This document shows positions 54,740 through 63,852 of a stretch of 64,000 nucleotides of DNA, piece by piece (positions within the stretch are counted from its first letter, which is position 1; each line of letters begins with the position of its first letter). The notes under the pieces were generated by a model. The model was not told the origin of the DNA and did not search any database. It saw nothing but the letters and a program-made list of their open reading frames with translations. The position numbers were made by a program, and so were the translations under genes. This DNA is from Phascolarctobacterium sp. (lineage in GTDB: Bacteria; Bacillota; Negativicutes; Acidaminococcales; Acidaminococcaceae): positions 1 to 64,000 of the forward strand of contig QAMT01000004.1 of assembly GCA_003150755.1 (NCBI GenBank). The letters are read 5' to 3'.

Positions 54740-56434
54740 ATGAGCAAGAAGGTTTTGATTATCGGCGGGGTGGCTGCCGGTATGAAAACGGCTGCACGCC
54801 TGCGCCGCAGGGATAAGGACGCGCAGATTACCGTTATTGAGCGCGGTGAGCTGGTAAGTTATGGTGCGTGCGGTTTTCCGTATTACATCAGCGATGAGGT
54901 AAAAAGTTTTGATGAATTTACGCATACGCCGCAGGGCATTGCGCGCGATGTGGAATATTTTAAAAATGTCAAAGGCATTGATGTTTTAATCCGCCATGAG
55001 GCGCAAAAAATTAACCGGGCTGCAAAAACAGTTGCGGTGCTGGATAAAACAAGCGGCACAGTTACAGAAATGCCGTATGATGTTTTGGTGCTTGGCACTG
55101 GTGCAACGCCGGTGCGCTTGCCCATACCCGGTGCGGACCTGGCTGGTATCCATAACTTCTGGTTTCCATGGGAAGTTTTAAAAGTTAAGGAAGAAATTAC
55201 AGCCAACAATGTAACTGATGTGGTTATTGTCGGTGCCGGTTTTATCGGCATGGAGCTGGCGGAAGCATTTAACAGCCTCGGCGTTAAGGTAAGCGTTGTT
55301 GAGATGCAGGACCGCATTTTGCCGCAGATGCTTGATTTGGAAATGGCCCAGCTGGCTGCTAAACCGGTTGCGGCAGCCGGTATAAATCTGTGCCTGGGTG
55401 AAAAAACAGTCGCTTTTGACGGCACTGAGCGTGTAACTGCTGTTAAAACGGATAAAAGTACTATTCCGGCGCAGCTGGTTATTGTGGCTGTGGGCGTGCG
55501 CCCCAATGTAGAGCTGGCACGCGCGGCAGGGCTTGAGATTGGCCCGAGCGGGGCTATTGCCGTCAATGAATATTTGCAGACGAGTGACCCGTGCATTTAT
55601 GCCGGCGGCGATTGTGCGGAAAATACTCACCGTGTGAGCGGAGCGAAAATTTTTGCGCCGATGGGCAGCACCGCCAATAAACATGGGCGCGTAATTGCCG
55701 ATAATATTTGCGGCGATATGGTTAAATATCCGGGCGTTTTGGGCACGGGTTTATGCCGTATGCCTGGCATGGAAGCAGGCAGCACCGGTCTTAATGAACG
55801 TACTGCCGCTGCTGCCGGTATTGATTTTGAAAGCGTTGTTGTGCCGGGCAACGACCGTCTGGCGTATATGCCGGGCGCTGGCAGCATTGTGCTGAAGATG
55901 TTTGCCGACCGCAAGACGCATAAGGTTATCGGCGCGCAGGCTATCGGCCAGAGCGTGGATAAACGCATTGATACGCTGGTTGCAGCAATCAGCATGGGCG
56001 CAACGCTGGAGGATTTGAGCGAATTTGATATCGGCTATGCGCCGCCGTTTAACGGGCCGATTGACAACATTGCCACGGCTGCCAATGTGCTGCTTAATAA
56101 AATTGAAGGGCGCCTGCGCAGCATTAACCCCAAAAAATTTAAAGACCTGCGCGGCGATAAGGATTATACACTGGTGGATGTGCGCACGCCGGGCGAATTT
56201 AAAGCGCGCCATATTGCTGGCTGCGCCAATATTATCAACCTGCCGCTGGATAAAGTGCGTGCAGAATGCGGCGAGGTATTGCCGGATAAGGAAGCCAAGC
56301 TTGTTTGCAGCTGCCAGATTGACCTGCGCGGCTACGAAGCTGAAACTATGCTGCGCGCCAAGGGTTATACCAATGTGCAGAGCCTTGAAGGCAGCATGAG
56401 CTCCTGGCCCTATGAAACCGAAAAAAGCAAATAA
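54740..56434 (+). CDS. CoA-disulfide reductase-like flavoprotein with C-terminal rhodanese domain
   Basis: 564 residues. FAD-binding motif IIGGVAAGMKTAARLRR at the N-terminus, a single redox Cys in YGACGFPYYIS (about residue 43) as in CoA-disulfide reductases and NADH oxidases, and an NAD-binding motif VVIVGAGFIGMELAEAF. Residues about 475-560 form a rhodanese domain (DYTLVDVRTPGEF) with candidate Cys in VCSCQIDLRG. Such fusions reduce CoA disulfides, CoA persulfides or polysulfide with NAD(P)H, so a role in thiol and sulfur redox balance is likely. GGAGGAGG precedes ATG 54740. Monocistronic. Confidence 0.88.
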   Translation: MSKKVLIIGGVAAGMKTAARLRRRDKDAQITVIERGELVSYGACGFPYYISDEVKSFDEFTHTPQGIARDVEYFKNVKGIDVLIRHEAQKINRAAKTVAVLDKTSGTVTEMPYDVLVLGTGATPVRLPIPGADLAGIHNFWFPWEVLKVKEEITANNVTDVVIVGAGFIGMELAEAFNSLGVKVSVVEMQDRILPQMLDLEMAQLAAKPVAAAGINLCLGEKTVAFDGTERVTAVKTDKSTIPAQLVIVAVGVRPNVELARAAGLEIGPSGAIAVNEYLQTSDPCIYAGGDCAENTHRVSGAKIFAPMGSTANKHGRVIADNICGDMVKYPGVLGTGLCRMPGMEAGSTGLNERTAAAAGIDFESVVVPGNDRLAYMPGAGSIVLKMFADRKTHKVIGAQAIGQSVDKRIDTLVAAISMGATLEDLSEFDIGYAPPFNGPIDNIATAANVLLNKIEGRLRSINPKKFKDLRGDKDYTLVDVRTPGEFKARHIAGCANIINLPLDKVRAECGEVLPDKEAKLVCSCQIDLRGYEAETMLRAKGYTNVQSLEGSMSSWPYETEKSK

Positions 56435-56455
56435 CAGCAAAAATGTGTAAATTTA

Positions 56456-56573
56456 TTGACACAATGGGCGGCTGTTGGTAAAATAAGATAATAATATTTT
56501 TTGTAAAGACGCCCGGATGAATTGTAGTTGGTTGAACAGCACAATGAATTTTTAGAACCGGGCTTTATTTTTT
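56456..56573 (+). promoter_or_regulatory. Promoter and structured leader of the pur operon
   Basis: Strong promoter TTGACA (56456-56461), 17-bp spacer, TAAAAT (56479-56484). The leader can fold with GCCCGG (56511-56516) pairing CCGGGC (56558-56563), an internal ATTGT/ACAAT stem and an inner GTTG/CAGC stem, then TTTATTTTTT. This looks like a terminator upstream of purE, hence attenuation. It does not match the purine-riboswitch core. Confidence 0.6.
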
Positions 56574-56592
56574 ACCGAAAGGCAGTGGGATA

Positions 56593-57090
56593 ATGAAAGT
56601 CGCTATTATTATGGGCAGCAATTCTGACTGGCCGGTGCTTGAACCGGCAGAAAAAACTTTAAAAAGTTTTGGCGTTGAAGTAGAAGTTATGGTTGCATCG
56701 GCACACCGCACCCCTGAGATGGTGCATGAGTTTGCGGCAGGCGCACGCAGCCGCGGCGTTGAGGTAATCATTGCCGCAGCAGGCGCAGCAGCTCATCTCG
56801 GCGGCGTTATTGCAGCTTTTACCACGCTGCCGGTAATCGGCATACCCATTAACGCCACTCCTTTAAACGGAATGGATTCCCTTTTGAGCTTTGTACAGAT
56901 GCCGTCCGGTATTCCGGTAGCAACCATGGCAATTAACGGCGCTAAAAATGCAGCGCTTTTTGCTGTGCAGATTTTGGCTACCAAATACCCGGAACTGGTT
57001 GAGAAGCTTGCCGAAGACCGTGAAAAGATGAAAGCGGAAGTTAAAGCCAAAGGCGAAAAGCTGGCTGCACTCCGCGCTTCTGAACAGTAA
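56593..57090 (+). CDS. purE: N5-carboxyaminoimidazole ribonucleotide mutase
   Basis: 165 residues, class I PurE. It converts N5-CAIR to CAIR in purine synthesis. GSNSDWPVL and the catalytic-site string VASAHRTPEM are present, with the GIPINA and NAALFAVQIL C-terminal segments. Class I PurE normally needs PurK, which is not in the window. First gene of the pur operon; AAAGGCAG upstream. Confidence 0.97.
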   Translation: MKVAIIMGSNSDWPVLEPAEKTLKSFGVEVEVMVASAHRTPEMVHEFAAGARSRGVEVIIAAAGAAAHLGGVIAAFTTLPVIGIPINATPLNGMDSLLSFVQMPSGIPVATMAINGAKNAALFAVQILATKYPELVEKLAEDREKMKAEVKAKGEKLAALRASEQ

Positions 57091-57115
57091 TCTGGCAGCA
57101 GAAAAGGAGTAAAGA

Positions 57116-58558
57116 ATGTCTGGCATTGATTTTACTGATGACAAAATGCATGAAGAATGCGGCGTGTTCGGTATTTATTCGCACAGCGACGATGTGGCGC
57201 TGAATACCTACTGGGGCTTGTATGCCTTGCAGCACCGCGGCCAGGAAAGCTGCGGCATTGCCGCGACTGACGGCACGCATATGGCGGTGCAGAAAGGCAT
57301 GGGTCTTGTGGCCGATGTTTTTAAAGGCGGCGTGAGCGGATTGGAAGGGCATATCGCCATCGGGCATGTGCGCTATTCTACCACCGGCAGCAGCATGGCT
57401 TACAATATTCAGCCGCTGCGCGTATATTTTGACGGCGGCAACCTGGCACTGGCGCATAACGGCAACCTTACCAACGCGGCAGAGCTGCGCAAACGCCTGT
57501 CGCTGGAAGGCGCGGTATTCCAGACTACGGTTGACACCGAAGTTGTGGTAAGCCTTATTGCACGCAGCCGCAAAAAAACGATTGAAGAACGTGTTGCAGA
57601 AGCTGCCAATACCATTAAAGGCGCATTCGGCATTTTGGTTATGACTGACAATAAACTTATCGCCGTGCGCGACCAGTACGGCTTCCGTCCGCTGGCAATC
57701 GGCAGAATGGACGGCGGCTGGGTAGTTGCTTCCGAATCCTGCGCGTTTGACCTTGTAGGCGCAGAGTTTGTACGCGATGTTGAGCCGGGTGAAATGCTGG
57801 TGTTTGAAAATGACCACGATGAGCCGAAAAGCAGCCGTTGGGCAGAAGTAATGCCTGCCAAACGTGCGCACTGCGTATTTGAATATGTTTATTTCGCGCG
57901 TACCGACAGCGTTATCGACAAGCAGTCGGTTTACCAGGCGCGTATCAATATGGGCCGCGAACTGGCCAAAGAAACCAAAAATATCAAGGCTGATATTGTC
58001 ATTTCCGTGCCGGACTCCGGTACAGCAGCGGCAGTTGGTTACAGCCTTGAATCCGGCGTGCCGTTTATGGAAGGTTTGACCAAAAACCGCTATGTAGGCA
58101 GAACGTTTATCCAGCCTACCCAAAAACAGCGCCTTAACGCCGTAAGGCTTAAACTGAACCCGGTTGAAAGCGTTATCAAAGGCAAATCCGTTGTAGTTGT
58201 AGACGACAGCATTGTGCGCGGCACAACCAGCGGCAAGATAGTAAAACTCCTGAAAGATGCAGGCGCGCGTGAAGTGCATATGTGCATCAGCTCGCCGCCG
58301 GTAACAGACCCGTGCTATTACGGCATTGATACCAGCGTGCGCAAGGAGCTGATTGCTTCTACCCATACGGAAGAAGAAATCCGCCAGTACATCGGCGCGG
58401 ATTCCTTGCATTATATTTCCCTCGAAGGGCTGAAGCGTTCGCTGGACTGCATGGACCCCGAAGGCATGTGCTACGCTTGCTTTAATGCCAATTACCCGGA
58501 CAATGCGGAAGAAACCCTCAGGCAGGGTTCAAAATATATTTTTGAAAACGAAGGCTGA
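57116..58558 (+). CDS. purF: Amidophosphoribosyltransferase
   Basis: 480 residues. Makes phosphoribosylamine from PRPP and glutamine, the committed step. The glutaminase nucleophile is Cys15 after a 14-residue propeptide (start of ECGVFGI). The PRPP loop is VVVVDDSIVRGTTS. Cysteines in DPCYYG and in CYACFNANYP match the [4Fe-4S]-containing Bacillus-type enzyme, whose cluster makes it oxygen-sensitive. AAGGAG precedes the ATG; 25 bp after purE. Confidence 0.97.
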   Translation: MSGIDFTDDKMHEECGVFGIYSHSDDVALNTYWGLYALQHRGQESCGIAATDGTHMAVQKGMGLVADVFKGGVSGLEGHIAIGHVRYSTTGSSMAYNIQPLRVYFDGGNLALAHNGNLTNAAELRKRLSLEGAVFQTTVDTEVVVSLIARSRKKTIEERVAEAANTIKGAFGILVMTDNKLIAVRDQYGFRPLAIGRMDGGWVVASESCAFDLVGAEFVRDVEPGEMLVFENDHDEPKSSRWAEVMPAKRAHCVFEYVYFARTDSVIDKQSVYQARINMGRELAKETKNIKADIVISVPDSGTAAAVGYSLESGVPFMEGLTKNRYVGRTFIQPTQKQRLNAVRLKLNPVESVIKGKSVVVVDDSIVRGTTSGKIVKLLKDAGAREVHMCISSPPVTDPCYYGIDTSVRKELIASTHTEEEIRQYIGADSLHYISLEGLKRSLDCMDPEGMCYACFNANYPDNAEETLRQGSKYIFENEG

Positions 58559-58574
58559 TACAAGGAGGACGATG

Positions 58575-59639
58575 ATGAGCGAAGAAACCAAAAAACAACT
58601 TACTTATGCGGATGCCGGTGTGGATATTGATGCCGGCAACAAAGCAGTTGAACTGATGAAAGCAAGTGTGCAGGCTACTTACCGTCCCGAAGTTATCGGT
58701 GACATTGGCGGCTTTGGCGGTTTGTTTGCTTTAAACAGCGGCAAATACAAAGAGCCTGTATTGGTAAGCGGCACCGACGGTGTAGGGACTAAGCTGAAAC
58801 TGGCTTTTATGGCAGATAAGCACGATACCATCGGCCAGGATGCCGTTGCCATGTGCGTAAACGATATTCTTGTGCAGGGCGCTGAACCGCTGTTCTTCCT
58901 CGATTATATTGCTATCGAAACATTAAAGGCAGAAAAGGTTGCGCAGATTGTCAAAGGCGTTGCCGGTGCCTGCAAGGAATCCGGCTGTGCGCTTATCGGC
59001 GGCGAAACCGCTGAAATGAGCGACTTGTACGGCAAGGATGAATACGATATCGCAGGTTTCTGCGTAGGCGTTGTAGAAAAAAGCAAAATGATCACCGGCG
59101 AAAAGGTAAAACTGGGCGATGTGCTTTTGGGCCTGCCTTCTGCCGGTGTACATTCCAACGGTTTTACGCTGGTTCGCAAAATCTGCTTTGACGTAATGGG
59201 CTTTACCATGGATACTCCGGTGCCGGAATTTGGCACTACTCTTGGCGAAGAACTTTTGAAACCGACCCGCCTTTATCCGCGCGTATGCCTGCCGCTGATT
59301 GAAAAATTCAATCTGCACGGCATGGTGCATATTACCGGCGGCGGTTTTTACGATAATATTCCGCGTATTTTGCCTGCTGACTGCGACGCCGACGTTAACG
59401 CCGGTGCGTGGGAAGTGCCTGTTGTATTCAAAAAATTGCAGGAGTGGGGCAATGTTGACTGGCACGAAATGTACCGCACCTTTAACATGGGCGTAGGCAT
59501 GGTGCTGGTAGTAGCTCCGGAAGAAGCGGACGCTGTACGCGAACACCTGAAAAATGCCGGTGAAACCTTCTATGAACTTGGTAAAATTGTAGAAGGCAGC
59601 GGCAAGGCTGTGCTGAAAGGCGGCGTTTTTGGTGAATAA
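58575..59639 (+). CDS. purM: Phosphoribosylformylglycinamidine cyclo-ligase (AIR synthetase)
   Basis: 354 residues, ATP-dependent formation of aminoimidazole ribonucleotide. Family strings are YADAGVDIDAG, GTDGVGTKLKLA and GGETAEMSDLY. ATG 58575, 6 nt after AGGAGG, is preferred over ATG 58572. The stop overlaps purN by 8 bp. Confidence 0.97.
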   Translation: MSEETKKQLTYADAGVDIDAGNKAVELMKASVQATYRPEVIGDIGGFGGLFALNSGKYKEPVLVSGTDGVGTKLKLAFMADKHDTIGQDAVAMCVNDILVQGAEPLFFLDYIAIETLKAEKVAQIVKGVAGACKESGCALIGGETAEMSDLYGKDEYDIAGFCVGVVEKSKMITGEKVKLGDVLLGLPSAGVHSNGFTLVRKICFDVMGFTMDTPVPEFGTTLGEELLKPTRLYPRVCLPLIEKFNLHGMVHITGGGFYDNIPRILPADCDADVNAGAWEVPVVFKKLQEWGNVDWHEMYRTFNMGVGMVLVVAPEEADAVREHLKNAGETFYELGKIVEGSGKAVLKGGVFGE

Positions 59640-60252
59640 ACGCAGAATCGGCGTACTTGTAAGCGGCAGGGGCAGCAATTTGCAGGCCCTGATGGACGAG
59701 ATTGCCGCAGGTACGCTTAATGTAGAAATTACCGTTGTTATCAGCGATAAAAAAGATGCTTTTGCCTTGGAACGTGCCCAAAAGGCCGGTATTAAAACTG
59801 TTGCCGTAGAGCGCAAGGCATGTGCATCCAAAGAAGAATTTGAAAACAAAATTACTGCTGCGCTGGAAGATGCCGGTGCAGAACTGGTTGTGCTGGCGGG
59901 TTTTATGCGCATTTTAAGCCCGGCGTTTGTCGGTCGCTGGCATCATCAGATTGTCAATATCCATCCGGCACTTTTACCAAGCTTTCCCGGTCTTGACGGC
60001 CAGGGGCAGGCGCTGGAATACGGCGTAAAAATTGCCGGCTGCACGGTGCATTTTGTAGATGAGGGCACGGACAGCGGCCCGATTATCCTGCAAAAAGCAG
60101 TGTCGGTGCTGGACGATGATACGCACGACACCTTGGCAGACAGGATTTTGGAACAGGAACATAAAGCTTTGCCCGAAGCTGTACGTTTGTGGAGCGAAGG
60201 CAGGCTGCAAATAGAAGGAAGACACGTCAGGGTGCTTCCGGCAGTGAGGTGA
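59632..60252 (+). CDS. purN: Phosphoribosylglycinamide formyltransferase
   Basis: 206 residues. Transfers formyl from 10-formyl-THF to GAR. GRGSNLQAL binds phosphate, NIHPALLPSFPG holds the catalytic Asn/His pair and the DEGTDSGPII string the catalytic Asp. Start GTG 59632 is tentative; TTG 59629 is the alternative, and both overlap purM, implying coupling. Confidence 0.96.
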   Translation: MNKRRIGVLVSGRGSNLQALMDEIAAGTLNVEITVVISDKKDAFALERAQKAGIKTVAVERKACASKEEFENKITAALEDAGAELVVLAGFMRILSPAFVGRWHHQIVNIHPALLPSFPGLDGQGQALEYGVKIAGCTVHFVDEGTDSGPIILQKAVSVLDDDTHDTLADRILEQEHKALPEAVRLWSEGRLQIEGRHVRVLPAVR

Positions 60253-60258
60253 ATGAAG

Positions 60259-60858
60259 ATGAGAATAAAAAGAGCGCTTTTAAGCGTATCTGACAAAACT
60301 GGTATTGTTAAACTGGCACAATTCTTGCATGAAATCGGCGTAGAAATTATTTCTACCGGCGGTACGATGAAAGCTTTGCAGGAAGCAGGCATCCCCGTAA
60401 CTTATGTCAGCGATGTAACCGGCTTTCCGGAAATTATGGACGGCAGGGTTAAAACGCTGAATCCGAAAATCCATGGCGGCATCCTTGCTGTACGCAGCAA
60501 TCCGGAACATGTTAAAGCCATGGAAGAGCACGGCATTAAACCGATTGACCTTGTTGTTGTTAACCTCTATCCGTTTAAAGAAACGATTGCCAAACCCGGC
60601 GTAACCGAAGCCGAAGCAATCGAAAATATTGATATCGGCGGCCCGGCTATGGTAAGGGCGGCGGCTAAAAACTTCCGCGATGTTATCATTATTACCAACC
60701 CGGCACGTTACAGCAGCCTGATTGCCATGTTGCAGCAGTACGGCGACGCCGACATTGTAACCCGCAAAACACTGGCTAAAGAAGCGTTTACCCATACCTC
60801 CGAATATGATGCTGCCATCAGCGCTTATCTGACCAAGCAGCTTGCCGAAGGCAAATAA
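60259..60858 (+). CDS. purH: Stand-alone IMP cyclohydrolase (short PurH)
   Basis: 199 residues: only the N-terminal IMP cyclohydrolase (MGS-like) domain of PurH ([38 protein letters not shown]), stopping at the domain boundary. Bifunctional PurH is about 510 residues and includes AICAR transformylase. No remnant of that domain follows; purD starts 11 bp later with its own RBS. The enzyme closes FAICAR to IMP. Another gene outside the window must supply the formyl transfer. ATG 60259 has GAGG 9 nt upstream; ATG 60253 is too close. Confidence 0.93.
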   Translation: MRIKRALLSVSDKTGIVKLAQFLHEIGVEIISTGGTMKALQEAGIPVTYVSDVTGFPEIMDGRVKTLNPKIHGGILAVRSNPEHVKAMEEHGIKPIDLVVVNLYPFKETIAKPGVTEAEAIENIDIGGPAMVRAAAKNFRDVIIITNPARYSSLIAMLQQYGDADIVTRKTLAKEAFTHTSEYDAAISAYLTKQLAEGK

Positions 60859-60869
60859 GGAGAAGCATT

Positions 60870-62150
60870 ATGCAGATATTACTTATTGGCGGCGGCGGAC
60901 GTGAACATGCACTGGCGTGGAAGCTGGCCCAGAGCGCACAGGTTGAAAAAATTTATGCGGCTCCCGGCAACCCCGGCATTGCCGCTGTGGAAAAATGCGA
61001 ATGTACAGAACTTGATTTGAATAACCTTGACGGCGTGGCAGATTTTGCCGAAGAACACGGTATTGACATGACTGTTGTCGGGCCGGAAGCAACATTGGTT
61101 GCCGGCCTTGCCGATGTATTTGCCGCACGCGGTCTGGCTGTGTTCGGCCCTTCCAAAGCAGCGGCACAGTTAGAGGGCAGTAAGGCTTTTGCCAAAAATT
61201 TAATGGCTAAATATAATATCCCGACGGCCTTCTTTAAGGTTTGCGAGGATATTGAAACTGCCAAAGCCTATGTTAAGGAAAAAGGCGCACCGATTGTTAT
61301 CAAGGCAGACGGTCTTGCAGCCGGTAAAGGCGTTGTGGTTGCCATGACGGAAGCAGAAGCGCTGGAAGCCATTGACGAAATGATGGGCGAGCAGCATAAA
61401 TTCGGCGGCGCTGGCGCACGCGTTGTCATCGAAGAATTTATGCAGGGCGAGGAAGCATCGCTTCTGGCATTTACCGACGGCGAGCATATCGTGCCGATGA
61501 TTGCCTCCCAGGACCACAAACGCGCTTTTGACGGCGATAAAGGACCCAACACCGGCGGCATGGGCACTTATGCACCGGCACCGGTACTGAATGATATTCT
61601 GCGCCTGCGCGCTGTGGAAAAGATTTTAAAACCCGTTGTTGCAGCAATGAAAGCAGAAGGCATGCCGTATAAAGGCTGCCTGTATGCTGGCCTGATGGTT
61701 TGCGGCGATGAAGTGAAAGTTGTAGAATTCAACTGCCGCTTCGGCGACCCGGAAACGCAGGTTGTGCTGCCGCTGTTGGATGGCGACCTGGCAGAAATTA
61801 TGCTGGCCTGCGCAACCGGCGGGCTTGATAAAGTTGACATTGGCTGGAAGGATAAAGCAGCGGTTTGCGTTGTACTGGCTTCCGGCGGTTATCCCGAAAG
61901 CTACAAAAACGGCTATCCTATCAGCGGTTTGGATAAAGCTGGCGCGCTGCCGGATACCGTTGTATTCCATGCCGGAACGAAAATCAGCGACGGCTGCGTG
62001 GTAACGGCAGGCGGGCGTGTGCTTGGCGTAACTGCCAGCGGCAAGGATATTGCTGAAGCGCAGGAACGCGCCTATAAAGCAGTAAGCCTTATCAGCTTTA
62101 CGGATATGCAGTACCGCAAGGATATCGCCTGGCGCGCATTGAAAAAGTAA
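60870..62150 (+). CDS. purD: Phosphoribosylamine-glycine ligase (GAR synthetase)
   Basis: 426 residues, ATP-grasp enzyme that joins phosphoribosylamine and glycine. GGGGREHALAWKL at the N-terminus, the ATP-grasp loop KADGLAAGKGVVVA, and PNTGGMGTYAPAP are diagnostic. AAGGAG precedes the ATG. Last gene of the pur operon; purB, purC, purK, purL and purQ are not in the window. Confidence 0.97.
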   Translation: MQILLIGGGGREHALAWKLAQSAQVEKIYAAPGNPGIAAVEKCECTELDLNNLDGVADFAEEHGIDMTVVGPEATLVAGLADVFAARGLAVFGPSKAAAQLEGSKAFAKNLMAKYNIPTAFFKVCEDIETAKAYVKEKGAPIVIKADGLAAGKGVVVAMTEAEALEAIDEMMGEQHKFGGAGARVVIEEFMQGEEASLLAFTDGEHIVPMIASQDHKRAFDGDKGPNTGGMGTYAPAPVLNDILRLRAVEKILKPVVAAMKAEGMPYKGCLYAGLMVCGDEVKVVEFNCRFGDPETQVVLPLLDGDLAEIMLACATGGLDKVDIGWKDKAAVCVVLASGGYPESYKNGYPISGLDKAGALPDTVVFHAGTKISDGCVVTAGGRVLGVTASGKDIAEAQERAYKAVSLISFTDMQYRKDIAWRALKK

Positions 62151-62155
62151 AAATT

Positions 62156-62182
62156 TGTCCCTGCACCAGCGGGGACATTTTA
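62156..62182 (+). terminator. Terminator of the pur operon
   Basis: TGTCCCTGC/GCGGGGACA stem (one wobble) with an ACCA loop, followed by TTTTATAT. Confidence 0.87.
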
Positions 62183-62237
62183 TATACCCAGTTAATAAAT
62201 AAAAAATAATAAAAATTTAAGCAAAGGATGGATGAAA

Positions 62238-63749
62238 ATGGCATTTTATTACGACGAACCCGCACATACTTTTAGTGAATATCTTTTAGTCCCCGGTTAT
62301 TCTTCCAGCGAATGCATTCCTGCCAATGTAGACCTGAGAACTCCGCTGGTTAAATTCAAAAAAGGCGAAGAACCGGCTATTACTATGAACATTCCTCTGG
62401 TTTCCGCTATCATGCAGTCCGTATCCGACGATAAAATGGCTGTTGCCCTTTCTAAAGAAGGCGGCATTTCCTTTATTTACGGTTCCCAGTCTATCGAAGA
62501 CGAAGCTGCAATGGTTGAAAGGGTTAAAACCCACCGTGCAGGTTTTGTAAGCAGCGATTCCAACATCCGCCCGGACAGCACCCTGGCAGATATCCTTGCT
62601 TTGAAAGAAAAAACCGGCCACAGCACTGTTGCAGTAACCAGCGACGGCACTGTAAACGGCAAACTTGAAGGCATTGTTACCAGCCGTGACTACCGCGTAA
62701 GCCGTATGGACCTTAACACCAAGGTTAAAGAGTTCATGACCCCAATCAGCGAAATGATTGTTGCCGGTGCAGAAACCACTTTGCAGGAAGCAAACGACAT
62801 CATCTGGGATAACAAACTGAACACATTGCCGATTATCGACGATGAAGGCCGCCTGCTGTATATGGTATTCCGCAAAGACTATGCAACCCATAAGGAATAT
62901 CCGCTTGAATTGCTGGATAACAAAAAACGCCATATCGTAGGCGCTGGCATCAACACCCGCGACTATGCAGAACGTGTACCGGCACTGGTTAACGCAGGCG
63001 TTGACGTACTATGCATTGATTCCTCCGAAGGTTACAGCGAATGGCAGAAAATTACCTTGGCCTGGATTCGTGAACATTACGGCGATACCGTAAAAGTAGG
63101 CGCAGGCAATGTTGTCGATGCAGCAGGGTTCCGCTTCCTGGCTGAATGCGGCGCAGACTTTGTTAAAGTCGGCATCGGCGGCGGCTCTATCTGCATTACC
63201 CGCGAACAGAAAGGCATTGGCCGCGGCCAGGCAACAGCTGTTATTGAAGTTGCCAAAGCACGCGACGAATATTATAAAGAAACCGGCATTTATGTGCCTA
63301 TCTGCTCTGACGGCGGTATTGTTTACGATTACCATATGACTCTGGCGCTGGCTATGGGTGCAGACTTTTTGATGCTGGGCCGTTACTTTGCCCGTTTCGA
63401 CGAAAGCCCGACCAACAAAGTAAACATCAACGGCAACTACATGAAAGAATACTGGGGCGAAGGCAGCAACCGTGCCCGCAACTGGCAGCGTTATGACCTG
63501 GGCGGCGCTCAGAAACTGTCCTTTGAAGAAGGCGTTGACTCTTATGTTCCGTATGCAGGCAGCCTGAAAGACAACGTAACACTGACCCTTAACAAGGTCC
63601 GTTCTACCATGTGCAACTGCGGCGCGCTGAATATTCCTGAATTGCAGGCTAAGGCAAAACTTACCCTTGTATCTGCAACTTCCATCGTTGAAGGCGGCGC
63701 ACATGACGTTGTCCTCAAAGACAATACCATGAATAATTACGTAAAATAA
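62238..63749 (+). CDS. guaB: IMP dehydrogenase
   Basis: 503 residues. Oxidises IMP to XMP, the branch to GMP. Two CBS modules (about residues 95-220) sit in the barrel. The catalytic loop is [15 protein letters not shown] (Cys in SICIT). The mobile flap carries [20 protein letters not shown]; it keeps an Arg-Tyr pair but differs from the usual GMGS-containing flap, pointing to a divergent subclass. ATG 62238 is chosen over ATG 62232 because of AAGGA spacing. A 9-bp perfect palindrome (63759-63780) follows the stop. Confidence 0.93.
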   Translation: MAFYYDEPAHTFSEYLLVPGYSSSECIPANVDLRTPLVKFKKGEEPAITMNIPLVSAIMQSVSDDKMAVALSKEGGISFIYGSQSIEDEAAMVERVKTHRAGFVSSDSNIRPDSTLADILALKEKTGHSTVAVTSDGTVNGKLEGIVTSRDYRVSRMDLNTKVKEFMTPISEMIVAGAETTLQEANDIIWDNKLNTLPIIDDEGRLLYMVFRKDYATHKEYPLELLDNKKRHIVGAGINTRDYAERVPALVNAGVDVLCIDSSEGYSEWQKITLAWIREHYGDTVKVGAGNVVDAAGFRFLAECGADFVKVGIGGGSICITREQKGIGRGQATAVIEVAKARDEYYKETGIYVPICSDGGIVYDYHMTLALAMGADFLMLGRYFARFDESPTNKVNINGNYMKEYWGEGSNRARNWQRYDLGGAQKLSFEEGVDSYVPYAGSLKDNVTLTLNKVRSTMCNCGALNIPELQAKAKLTLVSATSIVEGGAHDVVLKDNTMNNYVK

Positions 63750-63758
63750 CAGATAAAA

Positions 63759-63780
63759 TATGTAAAAATGCTTTTACATA
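63759..63780. other. Perfect palindrome between guaB and the next promoter
   Basis: TATGTAAAA-ATGC-TTTTACATA. No T-run follows and it lies 2 bp upstream of a -35 box, so an operator is as likely as a terminator. Confidence 0.5.
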
Positions 63781-63781
63781 A

Positions 63782-63810
63782 TTGACATATTTGTAATCAA
63801 AAGGTAAAAT
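63782..63810 (+). promoter_or_regulatory. Promoter of the terminal ABC transporter gene
   Basis: TTGACA (63782-63787), 17-bp spacer, TAAAAT (63805-63810), the same pattern as the pur promoter. Confidence 0.75.
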
Positions 63811-63852
63811 TAACACTGTAGCTTTAATTTTTATAGGAAGGTGCTGTTTGAT

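Noticed and set aside
56485..56592. Purine (G-box) riboswitch upstream of purE
   Set aside because: The conserved core elements of the purine aptamer are absent; only a terminator-like fold is visible.
60840..60870. Frameshift separating purH from a lost transformylase domain
   Set aside because: Sequence after the stop leads directly into the purD RBS and start; no transformylase-like coding remains in any frame.
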